From positions 930,001 to 994,000 of the forward strand of contig CM067081.1 in NCBI GenBank assembly GCA_034008185.1: 64,000 bases of DNA, read 5' to 3'. Under the pieces are notes generated by a model. That model did no database searches. It saw nothing but the letters and a program-made list of their open reading frames with translations, and was not told the DNA's origin. A program made the translations under genes and the position numbers. This DNA comes from Gorsachius magnificus. Taxonomy: Eukaryota; Chordata; Aves; Pelecaniformes; Ardeidae. Shown in pieces: positions 34,201 through 39,299 of this stretch (the first letter of the stretch is position 1; the number at the start of each line of letters is the position of its first letter).

Positions 34201-35252
34201 GCGCCGCAGGACGCCAGGTTGGGTAACATCTCCCTCATCCCGCTGCGGGGCAATGAGAGCGAGATGCGCAACAGCGTGGCTGCTTTCGCTACTGACCCAC
34301 TGACCGTGAGTGAGGGGGGGGCCGGAGAGGAGGGGGGCTCCCCTCCGCGCGGGGCCGCATCGCCCCTGCATCACACGCCGGGGCAGGGTGGGGGGGGAAC
34401 GGTCCCCAAACTCTGGGGGGGGGTGCAGCATCCCTGCTGTATTCCTTACGTAGCATCGTCACCCTCCGGGCACCCCAGAGGGAGCTGGGGGGGGGGGGTG
34501 GCTGAGCCCTTGGGTGCTGATGGGGGGGGGGGTCTCCTGGGTGCAGGGGTGTCCCAAACCGTGTGATGCAAGAAGAGGGGATGCCGCCAGGCTCCTGATT
34601 TTTTTTCCTATAACCCGGGGTGTTTTCTCTAAAACGCTGTCCTGGTCACAAATCAGCCCCCGCTTTGTCTGTCTGTTGTCGCGGGCCACGCCGTCCGCCG
34701 CGGGGGGGGGCCCCCCCGGGGCCTTAAACCGGATTGCCCGGCGGGTGTCCGAGGGTGCCCCACGGGCAGGGAGCAGCGCCGTCACTGCCCCGTGCCCCCC
34801 GCCTCGTGCCTGTCCCCCAGGATGGGGTCTGCGGGCGAGCCCTGCCCCCGGACCCCCCCTCCCGGGCTCAGGTTTCTAACGGGGGGGTGGCGGGGAAGCT
34901 CCCTGGGGGCTTCGCCGTGGGCCGCGCTTCGCCGTGTGCGTGTGCTGGTGGTGCACGAGGCACGGCCGTCACTGCCCGCGCCCCCCAGCCGGGCTCGGCC
35001 CCCCCCACCCCTGGCAGGGGGTCTCTGCACCCCGAGGGCCCTGGAGCAGCCCGGGGTGGGGGACCAGCCCCCCGGGGGTCCCAGGGGCCGTGCAGGGGGT
35101 GTCCCCCAGCGCCTGCTCCGGGGGGGTGTGGGTGGCGGGGGCGCGGGCCCCCCGGGGGGGGACGGTGGCTCCCGGCCCCCGCCCGGGCGTGGAGGCTGGG
35201 GACTAACGGGGACCCGTCCGCTCTCTGTCCCCAGCTCCTGCGCAACGTCTGA
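7943..35252 (+). CDS. ARAP1: ARAP1, whole gene span (interrupted by an assembly gap)
   Basis: ARAP1 is a cytoplasmic and membrane-associated scaffold that combines an Arf GTPase-activating domain with a RhoGAP domain. It is regulated by PtdIns(3,4,5)P3 binding to its PH domains and links receptor (for example EGFR) trafficking to actin remodelling. The exons read here give SAM, proline-rich linker, PH1, PH2, ArfGAP, a damaged ankyrin segment, the first part of PH3 and, after the gap, the last PH domain and a tail ending LLRNV. The tail and the linker motif IKAGWLDKNPPQG match ARAP1 rather than ARAP2 or ARAP3, from memory of the human protein (about 1450 residues). Roughly 950 codons are visible. 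PH4, RhoGAP and RA are absent, most likely hidden in the N gap. Two single-base frameshifts (exon 1 and the penultimate exon) and a damaged ankyrin exon look like assembly errors. The start sits in a strong Kozak context (gccATGG). Confidence 0.95.
8686..9175. repeat. Intron 1 minisatellite, ~35-bp unit
   Basis: Degenerate copies of ggggtacccacacccccc followed by agacccccacacatcccc, some 13-14 units, starting 100 bases after the SAM exon donor. C-rich on the coding strand. Confidence 0.9.
9176..11140. other. Intron 1 GC-rich stretch with CpG cluster
   Basis: Very CpG-dense from about 10200 to 11100, with G/C homopolymers. It contains the candidate internal promoter described below. No conserved coding exon was found. 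Confidence 0.5.
10430..10624 (+). promoter_or_regulatory. Candidate internal promoter / alternative first exon
   Basis: A CpG-dense segment carries two identical ETS-type motifs CAGGAAGT at 10468 and 10499. It ends in a good donor (cccag/gtaggg at 10625). This is the layout of a TATA-less first exon, which would drive an ARAP1 transcript lacking the SAM domain. No transcript evidence is available. Confidence 0.3.
11150..12275. repeat. Intron 1 minisatellite, ~45-bp unit, about 25 copies
   Basis: The unit combines tgggtgcctataggggatgg, gcacggcgggggg and a variable tail (gatgagggg or gctgagggg cac). The central third (about 11520-11870) is more diverged and contains single-base losses, while both flanks are nearly identical copies. 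G-rich on the coding strand. Confidence 0.95.
12300..12592. repeat. Intron 1 minisatellite built on gatgcttgcccacatcaggac
   Basis: Degenerate ~30-bp units alternate gatgcttgcccatgtcagga and cttgcccaggttgggggtga. It starts directly after the preceding array. Confidence 0.88.
12593..13905. other. Intron 1 unique DNA, no exon recognised
   Basis: GC-rich sequence without a recognisable coding exon. The cccgcag/ggtg at 12943 is acceptor-like, but what follows has no ARAP1 similarity. Confidence 0.4.
13906..14095. repeat. Tandem CCCTGCCTGC-type repeat
   Basis: Short units (ctgcctgcactcc, ctgcctgccctcc, ctgcctgcgccc) in about 15 copies. The same CTGCCTGC core forms the much larger array at 39300-41225. 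Confidence 0.85.
14331..14482. repeat. Tandem repeat on gcatcctccagcgtggccac
   Basis: Three to four degenerate copies of a ~40-bp unit (cctccagcgtggccacgggg then ctgtgccgtagccgtgccgg) in intron 1. Confidence 0.75.
15385..15527 (+). CDS. ARAP1: ARAP1 coding exon 2: proline-rich linker
   Basis: Acceptor ctcccgcag precedes 15385 and donor gtgagt starts at 15528. The exon encodes a proline-rich stretch (VSAKEEVPVPATGV, ELPSKANLPFVPEF). The PEF.DDSDYED junction with the next exon matches the human PEFDDSDYDEV segment. Incoming phase 2 and outgoing phase 1 both fit. The proline clusters are plausible SH3-binding sites, such as for CIN85/CD2AP-type partners known for ARAP1; that assignment is inference. 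Confidence 0.88.
15528..17203. other. ARAP1 intron 2
   Basis: GC-rich, mostly unique sequence. No repeat array and no additional exon seen. Confidence 0.6.
17204..17274 (+). CDS. ARAP1: ARAP1 coding exon 3: acidic DDSDYED segment
   Basis: Acceptor cttttgcag and donor gttggt flank a 71-base exon encoding DDSDYEDSAWEEDLAG and GQMADK. The acidic tyrosine-containing motif is conserved with human ARAP1 and may be a phosphorylation site (inference). It ends on a codon boundary. Confidence 0.88.
17275..18190. other. ARAP1 intron 3
   Basis: GC-rich unique sequence between the two acidic-linker exons. Nothing further recognised. Confidence 0.6.
18191..18294 (+). CDS. ARAP1: ARAP1 coding exon 4: acidic linker
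   Basis: Acceptor gtccccgcag and donor gtagga bound the exon. It encodes EDAEPVPGRPRSLRASSLFS, then EDELIEDYYDAPPS. The run RSLRASSLFSEDE resembles human VRVASLLSEGEE. It ends with two bases of a codon that continue into exon 5. A second paired-tyrosine acidic motif (EDYYD) follows the one in exon 3. Confidence 0.88.
18295..18818. other. ARAP1 intron 4 with short GT/GC-alternating tract
   Basis: 18340-18450 alternates purine and pyrimidine (gtgtgtgtgcgcgtgcgtgc) and includes a run of about 18 G. The remainder is unique. Confidence 0.6.
18819..18953 (+). CDS. ARAP1: ARAP1 coding exon 5: linker and start of PH1
   Basis: Acceptor gtccccag ends at 18818. The exon is serine/glycine-rich (NGGSGWSDNAF, SGSSPGTLSDG) and then begins the first PH domain with IKAGWLDKNPPQG, nearly identical to human ARAP1. 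The donor gtgtgt starts at 18954, leaving phase 2. Human ARAP1 PH1 binds PtdIns(3,4,5)P3 and regulates Arf GAP activity. Confidence 0.92.
19536..20222. repeat. Intron 5 minisatellite, 9-bp unit GAGCCCAGK
   Basis: About 75 copies of gagcccagt / gtgcccagt / gagcccagg. Variant units recur in blocks (for example the caggaacccagcaaatccag block at about 19665 and 19770), indicating block duplication. It splits the PH1-coding exons 5 and 6. Confidence 0.95.
20223..21464. other. Rest of ARAP1 intron 5 before the pyrimidine array
   Basis: Unique GC-rich sequence; no exon or element recognised. Confidence 0.5.
21465..21866. repeat. Pyrimidine-rich minisatellite forming the exon 6 acceptor
   Basis: Eleven or so ~33-bp units of cccttccctgtcccctccaa followed by c(g/a)catcccgcctgt. 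The last unit ends tcccttcccag and is itself the 3' splice site of exon 6. Confidence 0.93.
21867..21936 (+). CDS. ARAP1: ARAP1 coding exon 6: PH1 strands
   Basis: This encodes SYIYQKRWVKLDADYLRYFD, with the K-x-W/R-x phosphoinositide-facing region of PH1. The acceptor (tcccttcccag) is the last unit of a pyrimidine-rich minisatellite; see findings. Donor gtgggt starts at 21937. It ends on a codon boundary. Confidence 0.95.
22172..22292 (+). CDS. ARAP1: ARAP1 coding exon 7: PH1 core
   Basis: This encodes DAYSKRFIPVSSISCVASVG and DQKFEVVTNNRNFVFRAEND, the central PH1 beta-strands, highly similar to human ARAP1. Acceptor ctgcccccag, donor gtgagc; outgoing phase 1. Confidence 0.95.
22391..22596 (+). 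CDS. ARAP1: ARAP1 coding exon 8: end of PH1, start of PH2
   Basis: The exon completes PH1 with its C-terminal helix (the invariant Trp in NEWIRTLQQVVEEQ). A short linker follows, then PH2 starts at KSGFLELRGFKHKLFVAVVG. Acceptor ggccccacag; donor gtgagc at 22597; codon boundary at the end. Confidence 0.95.
22810..22876. repeat. Near-perfect 32-bp inverted repeat, 3-nt loop
   Basis: The left arm 22810-22841 is the reverse complement of the right arm 22845-22876 with one mismatch. The inner 23 bp are perfect and the spacer is tgc. It lies in the 380-bp intron between exons 8 and 9. The transcript would fold into a ~67-nt hairpin. Confidence 0.92.
22977..23083 (+). CDS. ARAP1: ARAP1 coding exon 9: PH2
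   Basis: This encodes DYRLGIGITYIEMNVGNVKE and LDRRGFDLTTPYRIF of PH2, matching human YHLGIGITFIDMSVGNVKE. Acceptor gcccgccag; donor gtcagc at 23084; outgoing phase 2. Confidence 0.95.
23178..23377 (+). CDS. ARAP1: ARAP1 coding exon 10: end of PH2 and ArfGAP zinc finger
   Basis: PH2 closes with SFSADSDQEKEEWVEAM (helix Trp present). The ArfGAP domain then begins with a C-x2-C-x16-C-x2-C zinc finger: cysteine codons at 23302, 23311, 23362 and 23371 (CADC through CKRC). All four zinc ligands are intact. Acceptor gctggcag, donor gtaccc; outgoing phase 1. Confidence 0.96.
23495..23580 (+). CDS. ARAP1: ARAP1 coding exon 11: ArfGAP catalytic arginine
   Basis: This encodes GEHRGLGPGITKVRSLKMD and RKVWTEELIE. 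The arginine of EHRGLG (codon 23503-23505) is the catalytic arginine finger of ArfGAP domains, so GTPase-activating ability towards Arf appears retained. Acceptor cgggcag, donor gtattg at 23581. Confidence 0.95.
23581..24850. other. ARAP1 intron 11
   Basis: GC-rich with C and G runs (about 23925-23940, 24225-24255, 24489-24500). No repeat array or extra exon identified. Confidence 0.6.
24851..25033 (+). CDS. ARAP1: ARAP1 coding exon 12: C-terminal half of ArfGAP
   Basis: A 61-codon exon encodes LFHQIGNAVANQFWAANVPP and then KYREGKYRRYHPLFGNQEEL, closely matching human ARAP1 (GNRFWAANVPPSEA, AKYREGKYRRYHPLFGNQEEL). Acceptor gcccccgcag; donor gtcagt at 25034. Both ends are on codon boundaries. 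Confidence 0.96.
25034..25595. other. ARAP1 intron 12, left part
   Basis: Unique sequence with a short cccctgcctgta triplication at about 25190-25212. No exon seen. Confidence 0.55.
25596..26300. repeat. Intron 12 minisatellite, ~15-bp unit
   Basis: About 45 copies of agggaatgccagccc and variants (ccggccc, cagacc, cgtccc, ctcgccc). Order-preserving block duplications are visible: the series starting near 25690 recurs near 25920. The 15-bp period keeps several frames open on both strands, producing spurious long proteins. Confidence 0.95.
26301..26672. other. Intron 12 right end, AT-richer patch before ankyrin exon
   Basis: 26390-26530 is less GC-rich (ggcttgtttgtttttctgctcc, ccaaacttttttctcccag) and provides pyrimidine tracts ahead of the exon 13 acceptor. 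A tctcccag at 26511 is an alternative acceptor. Confidence 0.45.
26673..26815 (+). pseudogene. ARAP1: ARAP1 ankyrin-region exon 13, damaged or mis-assembled
   Basis: After acceptor gtgccgcag at 26672 the sequence reads ALCAAVTT, which follows exon 12 in phase and matches human ALCAAVTTTD. About 45 bases later TPLALAEKSGQRLQ appears in a different frame, matching human TPLALAEQAGQTLQ. FLLHKRKG (compare FLRNNRTT) lies in yet another frame. Roughly ten codons expected between the first two blocks are missing, and the end runs into G/C homopolymers with no clear donor. I read it as the ankyrin exon with deletions or sequencing errors, not a dead gene, because flanking exons are clean. The right boundary is approximate. 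Confidence 0.7.
26816..27750. other. GC-rich stretch after the damaged ankyrin exon
   Basis: CpG-rich with homopolymers. The true 3' part of the ankyrin exon and its donor should lie here or be missing. I could not place them. Confidence 0.45.
27751..28392. repeat. Intron 13 minisatellite, 7-bp unit GGTGCAG
   Basis: Some 85 copies of ggtgcag and variants (ggtgcgg, ggtgagg, ggttgtg, gatgcag), arranged in 14-, 21- and longer-period blocks. G-rich on the coding strand. Stop-free frames on the opposite strand (Cys/Thr/Pro/His-rich) are artefacts. Confidence 0.95.
28393..28785. other. Intron 13 right end
   Basis: Unique sequence leading to the exon 14 acceptor; nothing else recognised. Confidence 0.5.
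28786..28920 (+). CDS. ARAP1: ARAP1 coding exon 14: start of PH3
   Basis: This encodes MPRLEVGGSEEKHYSVSLPS and VTHNGFLYKTPSMAKPVSER, matching human VPRLDSMKPLEKHYSVVLP and HSGFLYKT. GFLYKT is the first strand of the third PH domain. Acceptor cgttttgcag; donor gtatgg; outgoing phase 1. Confidence 0.94.
29207..29342 (+). CDS. ARAP1: ARAP1 coding exon 15: PH3
   Basis: This encodes EFSRRWCTLQDGVLSYYEND, then NAVPNGEIKVEEIVCLVNNP, matching human EFSRRWCVLGDGVLSYFEN and PNGEIRASEIVCL. Acceptor tgccgcgcag, donor gtaggg; outgoing phase 2. The next exon should continue PH3 but is not in the available sequence. Confidence 0.95.
29535..29633. repeat. 11-bp tandem repeat running into the gap
   Basis: Nine or so copies of caccccctctg end exactly at the first N. 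Array collapse is the likely reason assembly stopped here. Confidence 0.93.
29634..30133. other. Assembly gap of exactly 500 N
   Basis: A run of 500 N, a round number typical of a gap of unknown size. It begins inside an 11-bp tandem repeat. ARAP1 jumps from PH3 (exon 15) to the C-terminal PH domain across it, so the true missing sequence must hold many exons and be far longer than 500 bases. Confidence 0.98.
30404..30486 (+). CDS. ARAP1: ARAP1 exon 16 (first after the gap): C-terminal PH domain
   Basis: This encodes SHKPEKEWPVRNLKVFLGIK and KKLRPPT, matching human SHRPEKEWPIKSLKVYLGVKKKLRPPT. It is part of the fifth PH domain. Acceptor cccccccag, donor gtgagc at 30487; outgoing phase 2. Confidence 0.95.
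30535..31165. repeat. GGGAT-type satellite in intron 16
   Basis: Over 600 bases of 5- and 6-bp units (gggat, ggggat) preceded by ggggaca/ggctgg variants. Purely G-rich on the coding strand, with potential for many G-quadruplexes. Confidence 0.95.
31238..31269. repeat. Uninterrupted run of 32 G
   Basis: The longest homopolymer in the window, lying between the GGGAT and GT-rich arrays of intron 16. Its true length is uncertain for any sequencing method. Confidence 0.9.
31270..32335. repeat. GT-rich alternating purine-pyrimidine array
   Basis: Degenerate gtgtgtgcatg / gtgtgcacgtgggtcagtgt units for about 1 kb, with a recurring gcaggtcagcaagttgtgta phrase (about 31645, 31793, 32168). A ~60-bp block is duplicated at about 32108-32168 and 32256-32316. 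Z-DNA-prone. Confidence 0.9.
32610..33440. repeat. Intron 16 minisatellite, ~17-18-bp unit
   Basis: About 45 copies of ggggggtttgcagggatg with variants (ttgcacacat, gggacag). Every unit carries tttgcag or ttgcag, an acceptor-like core, less than 1 kb before the genuine exon 17 acceptor. Confidence 0.94.
33532..33582 (+). CDS. ARAP1: ARAP1 exon 17: C-terminal PH domain
   Basis: A 51-base micro-exon encodes CWGFTVFYENEKHEKQQ (human CWGFTVVHETEKHEKQQ). Acceptor cccccctccag, donor gtaagg. It is reached only after a 3-kb intron made almost entirely of simple repeats. Confidence 0.95.
33841..33904 (+). CDS. ARAP1: ARAP1 exon 18: end of C-terminal PH domain
   Basis: This encodes WYLCCDTQADLREWFAAFLH followed by MQ (human WYLCCDTQMELREWFATFL), including the closing PH helix with its Trp. 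Acceptor ccccccgcag, donor gtaggg; codon boundary at the end. Confidence 0.95.
34151..34305 (+). CDS. ARAP1: ARAP1 exon 19: tail, frameshifted
   Basis: The first frame gives NGGALWPSESCK (human HDGLVWPSEPSR). The conserved tail DARLGNISLIPLRGNESEM and RNSVAAFATDPLT follows in the frame one base earlier. One extra G in the GGGG run at 34191-34194 would unite the two, matching human SRAVPEVRLGSVSLIPLRG. Acceptor ctgtccccag, donor gtgagt at 34306. The frame after the shift joins the last exon correctly. Confidence 0.92.
34306..35234. other. Last ARAP1 intron
   Basis: GC-rich unique sequence with G/C runs. No additional exon or repeat array. Confidence 0.6.
35235..35252 (+). CDS. ARAP1: ARAP1 exon 20: last codons and stop
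   Basis: After acceptor ctgtccccag the sequence encodes LLRNV and TGA, identical to the C-terminus of human ARAP1. This fixes the gene's 3' coding end. Confidence 0.93.
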   Translation, partial: LLRNV

Positions 35253-35925
35253 GCTGGAGGCCTGACGTGCCGGTGAGTGCCCCCCCCCCCCCCGGCCCCC
35301 CCCGGCCCCCGCGCGCCCCCCCCCCCCCGCCACCAGCCCCGCACCCCCGCACCCGCCGGGGGTCCCGCTGGCTCCGGAGCCTCCGCCAGGGCCCCTTGCC
35401 TCCCCCCACGGTGACCCACGGGCGGCCAGGAGGGGAAACGCCAGCGAGGACCCGGCGGAGCAGGGCTCGGGAGCCACGGGCAAGCAGCCCACGGGGGCCC
35501 GGGCAGTGCCAGCCCACCCCCCCCCCGCACCCCGGCTGCCGCTCCTGCTCCCAGCCCCGGGCGGAGAGCAGAGCCCCCCCAAACCCCAGGGGCTGCGGCC
35601 GGGGGCTCTCGCTTTTCCTCCTCCTCCTCCCTCCATGTCTCCTTTACGAGGACACGGCCCTTCCCGCGGGATGCTCCGGCATCGCAGGGCCCCCATCACT
35701 CCTGGGGAGGGGGGACCCCATCCCCGGGGCCCCTCCATGCCGGGCAGGGCGTCACGCGCCTCTGCATCCCCCCGAATCGGGGAGGGGGTGCACCCAGCCT
35801 CTGCCCCCCACCCCCCCCTGGAGGGGGGACACCCAGGGTGGGGGGTGGCAGGAGCTGCCCCCCCCCCGCTTCTCGCCGCCGCCTCTCGACGATATTAAAG
35901 GTCTTGGGGAATCGGCGTGGGGGTG
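35253..35925 (+). other. ARAP1: ARAP1 3' UTR (end approximate)
   Basis: GC-rich sequence runs from the stop codon to just past the ATTAAA signal. A gtgagt at 35273 could be a splice donor within the UTR, but I see no matching acceptor that is clearly better than background. Confidence 0.6.
35894..35899 (+). terminator. Poly(A) signal ATTAAA for ARAP1
   Basis: ATTAAA, the commonest variant signal, is followed within 30 bases by GT-rich sequence (gtcttgggg, cgtgggggtg) that could serve as the downstream element. It is the only such signal in the ~800 bases after the stop codon. Confidence 0.65.
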
Positions 35926-36477
35926 CCCAGGTCTCTGCTGGCCACGCGGGGCGGGGGACGGAGGGAGCGGGCGAGCCGGTGGGTGCAGTGGGACGGCCCC
36001 GGGGGCGCCCGCTGGGTGCTGGCGAGGTGATGCTGGGTGATGCCCATCATTTTGGGGAACAAGCGGTGGCACCCCTGGGGTGGCCAGGACACCATGCCAG
36101 CACCGGGGACGTTGGCCCAGCGGGATGGAAGGTGGCTGGCGGGGTGGGCGAGCGTTTGCAGCCCCCCTGCCTGCACCCACCCTCCCACAGCACCCTGCCC
36201 GCAGGACGGCTCCACAGTGGGGTGCTGGGGGGCAGGGGGGCCGGGGGGTGGGGTGGGAGCCATGCTGGGCTGCCACCGTGGGTCACTGGGGCTGGGGGGG
36301 GGGGGGCGGGGTGGGCATGGCCCTGGGGGCTGCTGGGGGGGCAGGGGGGGGTGCTGGGTGCAGCCCAGGGGATGCACGGCCACCCCACGCTGCACCCACA
36401 GCCAAATCCACGCTGAACCCACAGCCGAGCCCCCGTTAAACCCGCGGCTGCGCAGTGCTGCTCCGTAAGAGCTGCTG
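35926..36477. other. Intergenic, immediately downstream of ARAP1
   Basis: GC-rich; no gene, repeat array or element recognised. Confidence 0.5.
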
Positions 36478-37085
36478 TCACGGGGAGCATGCGTGTGCAT
36501 GCATGAAGGCGTGTGTGCATGTGAAGGTGAAAATGAAGCTGTGTGTGAGCATGCGTGTGCATGCATGAAGGCGTGTGTGCGAGCATATGTGTGCATCTGC
36601 ATGCATGAAGGTGTGTGTGCAAGCACACGTGTGCACCAGCAAGTGTGAAGTTGTGTGTATGAGTACACGTGTGCACGTGCACGCATGGAGGTACATGTGC
36701 GAGCACACGTGTGCATGTGAGGGGGTGTGTGTGAGCACACGTGTATGTGCACGCATGGAGGTGCAGTGCACCACGTGTGCATGTGAGGGTGGTGTGGACC
36801 GTGTATGTCACGCATGGAGGATGTGCAACACACGTGTGCGTGCACGGGAGTACATGTGACATGTGCATGTAAGGGTGTGTGTGAGCACGTGTATGTGCAC
36901 ACATGAGTGCATGTGCAGCACAGTGCATGTGAAGGGTGGTTGACACAGTGATGTGCACGCATGGAGGTGCATGTGCAAGCACACGTGTGCATGTGAAGGG
37001 GTGTGTGAGCACACGCGTCTGTGCACGCATGGAGGTGCATGTGCAAGCACACGTGTGCACACAAAGGTGCGTGTGTGTGCACCAG
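36478..37085. repeat. Intergenic GT/CA-type minisatellite
   Basis: Degenerate ~30-40-bp units mixing gtgtgcatgcatgaaggcg, gtgtgagcacacgtgtgcat and gcacgcatggaggtgcatgt. The section at about 36760-36950 has lost single bases relative to its neighbours. Confidence 0.9.
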
Positions 37086-38024
37086 AACACGCCTGCAGCT
37101 GTGTCTCAGGCGGTGGTGCCGGCAGCGCGAGCCCCGACGGGTGTTTTACCCCCGGGGGTAGGGAGCTGCTCCCTGCTCCTGACGCCGCGTGCAGGCTGCT
37201 CCTCGGAGCACGGCAGCCCCGGGAATTCCTCTCGGCCCCGCAGCACGTGGCTGGGGCCACGCGTGACCGTGCCAGCCTCCACGGCCTTGGCCCCTGCCCT
37301 GAAGCCCCTCCGAGCTGGGCGGGCAGCTGCCCTTGCTGGGCACGTCCCTGGGGCTCAGCCTGCCTGCGGCCCGCGCCCCTCGTCACCGTGCCTGGGCGAG
37401 GACCCGGTGTCGGGGAGAGGGGACGAGCCTCCCCCACCCCCATGGCTCCATGGCCCCCCTCCCGTTCTGCTGCGCCGGGTGGTCCCGTGGGGCTGCACCC
37501 CGCGGGCAGGGAAGCGGGTGCCTGACCCCGAACCCCAGCGATGCACCGTGAAACACCTTTAGGGCTCGGCTTCCTCCAGATGCTCACCCCTTCATCCCCC
37601 CTGACCCTCCCCATCCCTCCCTCCCCCTGCCCATCCCCGCATCCACCCCACCACCCACCCGCCAGCAGCCTCCCTGCCCCCCAGTGACCCCCTTGCCCCT
37701 CTGCCCTCCCACCCTGCCCAGCCCCCGGAGCCCCTCTCGGCCACGCCTGAACTCATCAGCCGGGTTTGGGGCTCCCCACTTGCTGGACACCCAAAGCCCT
37801 TTGGGCGATGGGAGCCTGCAGGGTTCTGCTGCAGCACCTGGGGCGGCAGCGCAGGCTGGTGAGGTGCTGCCAGCCCTGCAGCCCAGAGCCTTTGCCATAG
37901 GCAAGGGAGGGTGTAAATCCCATCCCGGGGCTGGGATTTCCCTGCAGAGAGCCCAGCCGTGTGCGCACTTGGTGTCTGCAGTGGCGTTGGTTGTGGTTTG
38001 GTGTCGGGCCGGCGTGTGCGGTGC
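37086..38024. other. Intergenic unique DNA
   Basis: No gene or element recognised; a C-rich tract with CCCTGCC-type words lies near 37600-37740. Confidence 0.45.
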
Positions 38025-38440
38025 CTGCAAGGCATGCTCAGTGCATGCAACACATGCTTGCAGCGCATGCTCAGTGCATGCAATGCGTGCTTGGTGTCTG
38101 CAACGTGCTCGGTGTCTGCAATGCATGCTTCGTGCATGCAACACGTGCTCAGCGTCTGCAACGTGCTCGGTGTCTGCAGTGCATACTCAGTGCATGCAGC
38201 GCATGCTCAGTGTCTGCAAGACAGGCTGGGTGTATGCAACGTGTGCTCAGTGCATGCAATATGTGCTCGGTGTCTGCAACGTGTGCTCAGTGCATGCAGC
38301 ACGTGCTTAGTGTCTGCAACATGTGCAGCATCTGCAATGCATGCTCAGTGCATGCAACACGTGCTCCATGCTTGCAGCGTGCCCAGTGCATGCAGTGCAT
38401 GCTCAGCATCTGCAATGTGTGCTCAGTGTCTGCAACACAG
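38025..38440. repeat. Intergenic minisatellite on tgctcagtgcatgcaacacg
   Basis: About 17 copies of a degenerate 20-24-bp unit alternating gtgctcagtgcatgcaacac and gtgctcggtgtctgcaacgt. Rich in the palindromes GCATGC and TGCATGCA. Confidence 0.92.
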
Positions 38441-39034
38441 TCACTGCGTCTGGGCTGCCCCCAACCCCTCCGTGTCTGCACGTGCTCCTGCGCCCCCCGT
38501 TTGCACGCACACCCGTCATCTGCGCGCGCGTGGGGGCGTTTGCACGGGCATTTCGAGTCTGCCCACGCGTGCCGGCTTTCTGCAGCGCGCCCTCGGTGTC
38601 GGCGCTGCCCTCCAGGGCTGTGCCTGGTGGGAGAGGGGGCAGCGCGGTGCCCGGAAAGGGGAGCAGACCCTGGAGCAGCTCCTCGGGGCCGGCCTGGTCC
38701 CCCCGGGGGCAGCTCACGCTCTGGGGCTGCTGCTGCACCGAGAAGATGCTCTGAGGCTGATCCGGCATCCATGCCCGGCGTGCCCGGGATCCCGTGAGAT
38801 TGGGGGGGGTCCCCTCATCCTCCCGGTTCCTCGGGGGAAGGACCATCCGAGGGATGCAGCAGTGATGCCGGGGTCCCCCCTGCCCTAACGTCCCCCAGCC
38901 CAGGGAAGGCAGAGAGGGCCCAGGGCGCTTGGCAGCAGCAGCCCCACAGCTGCACCGAGCTGGTGCTCAGCCGCGGCCCCGCGGTGGGAGGAAGCCCAGC
39001 CAAGAGCCTGTCTCTCCGGAGCGGGATGGATGGA

Positions 39035-39165
39035 GCCTACCTACACCTCCCCGCTATATATAGAGCTGCGGAGGCGAGCGCCATGTGATACCTTGCACAG
39101 ACGAGTGATTAATTGTGGAGTCATTTACAAACAACTTAATAAATTCCCGGCACCGGCGGGGCTCC
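39035..39165. promoter_or_regulatory. AT-richer island with TATATATA and AATAAA
   Basis: A sharply different, non-repetitive patch inside GC-rich repeat DNA. It holds TATATATA at 39055-39062, gtgattaattg, tcatttacaaacaac and AATAAA at 39138-39143. Composition and lack of repeats suggest a conserved regulatory element or short transcript unit. No coding potential is evident. Confidence 0.35.
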
Positions 39166-39299
39166 AGCACGTGAGGGTGATTTCGAGCCCCTCCGCAGCC
39201 ACCGGCTGGAACCCGAAGCGGGAGCTGGTGGCACGTGGGAGAGCTGGCAGCACCCCTGCCCTTACCCGTGGCCTGGAGGCAGGAGCAGCAGTGATCTTG

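Noticed and set aside
34187..34209. A very short intron (gtgcgg to ccgcag, about 23 bases) instead of a frameshift in the penultimate exon
   Set aside because: It is far below the minimum spliceable length, and a single missing G explains the reading and keeps residues that match the human protein.
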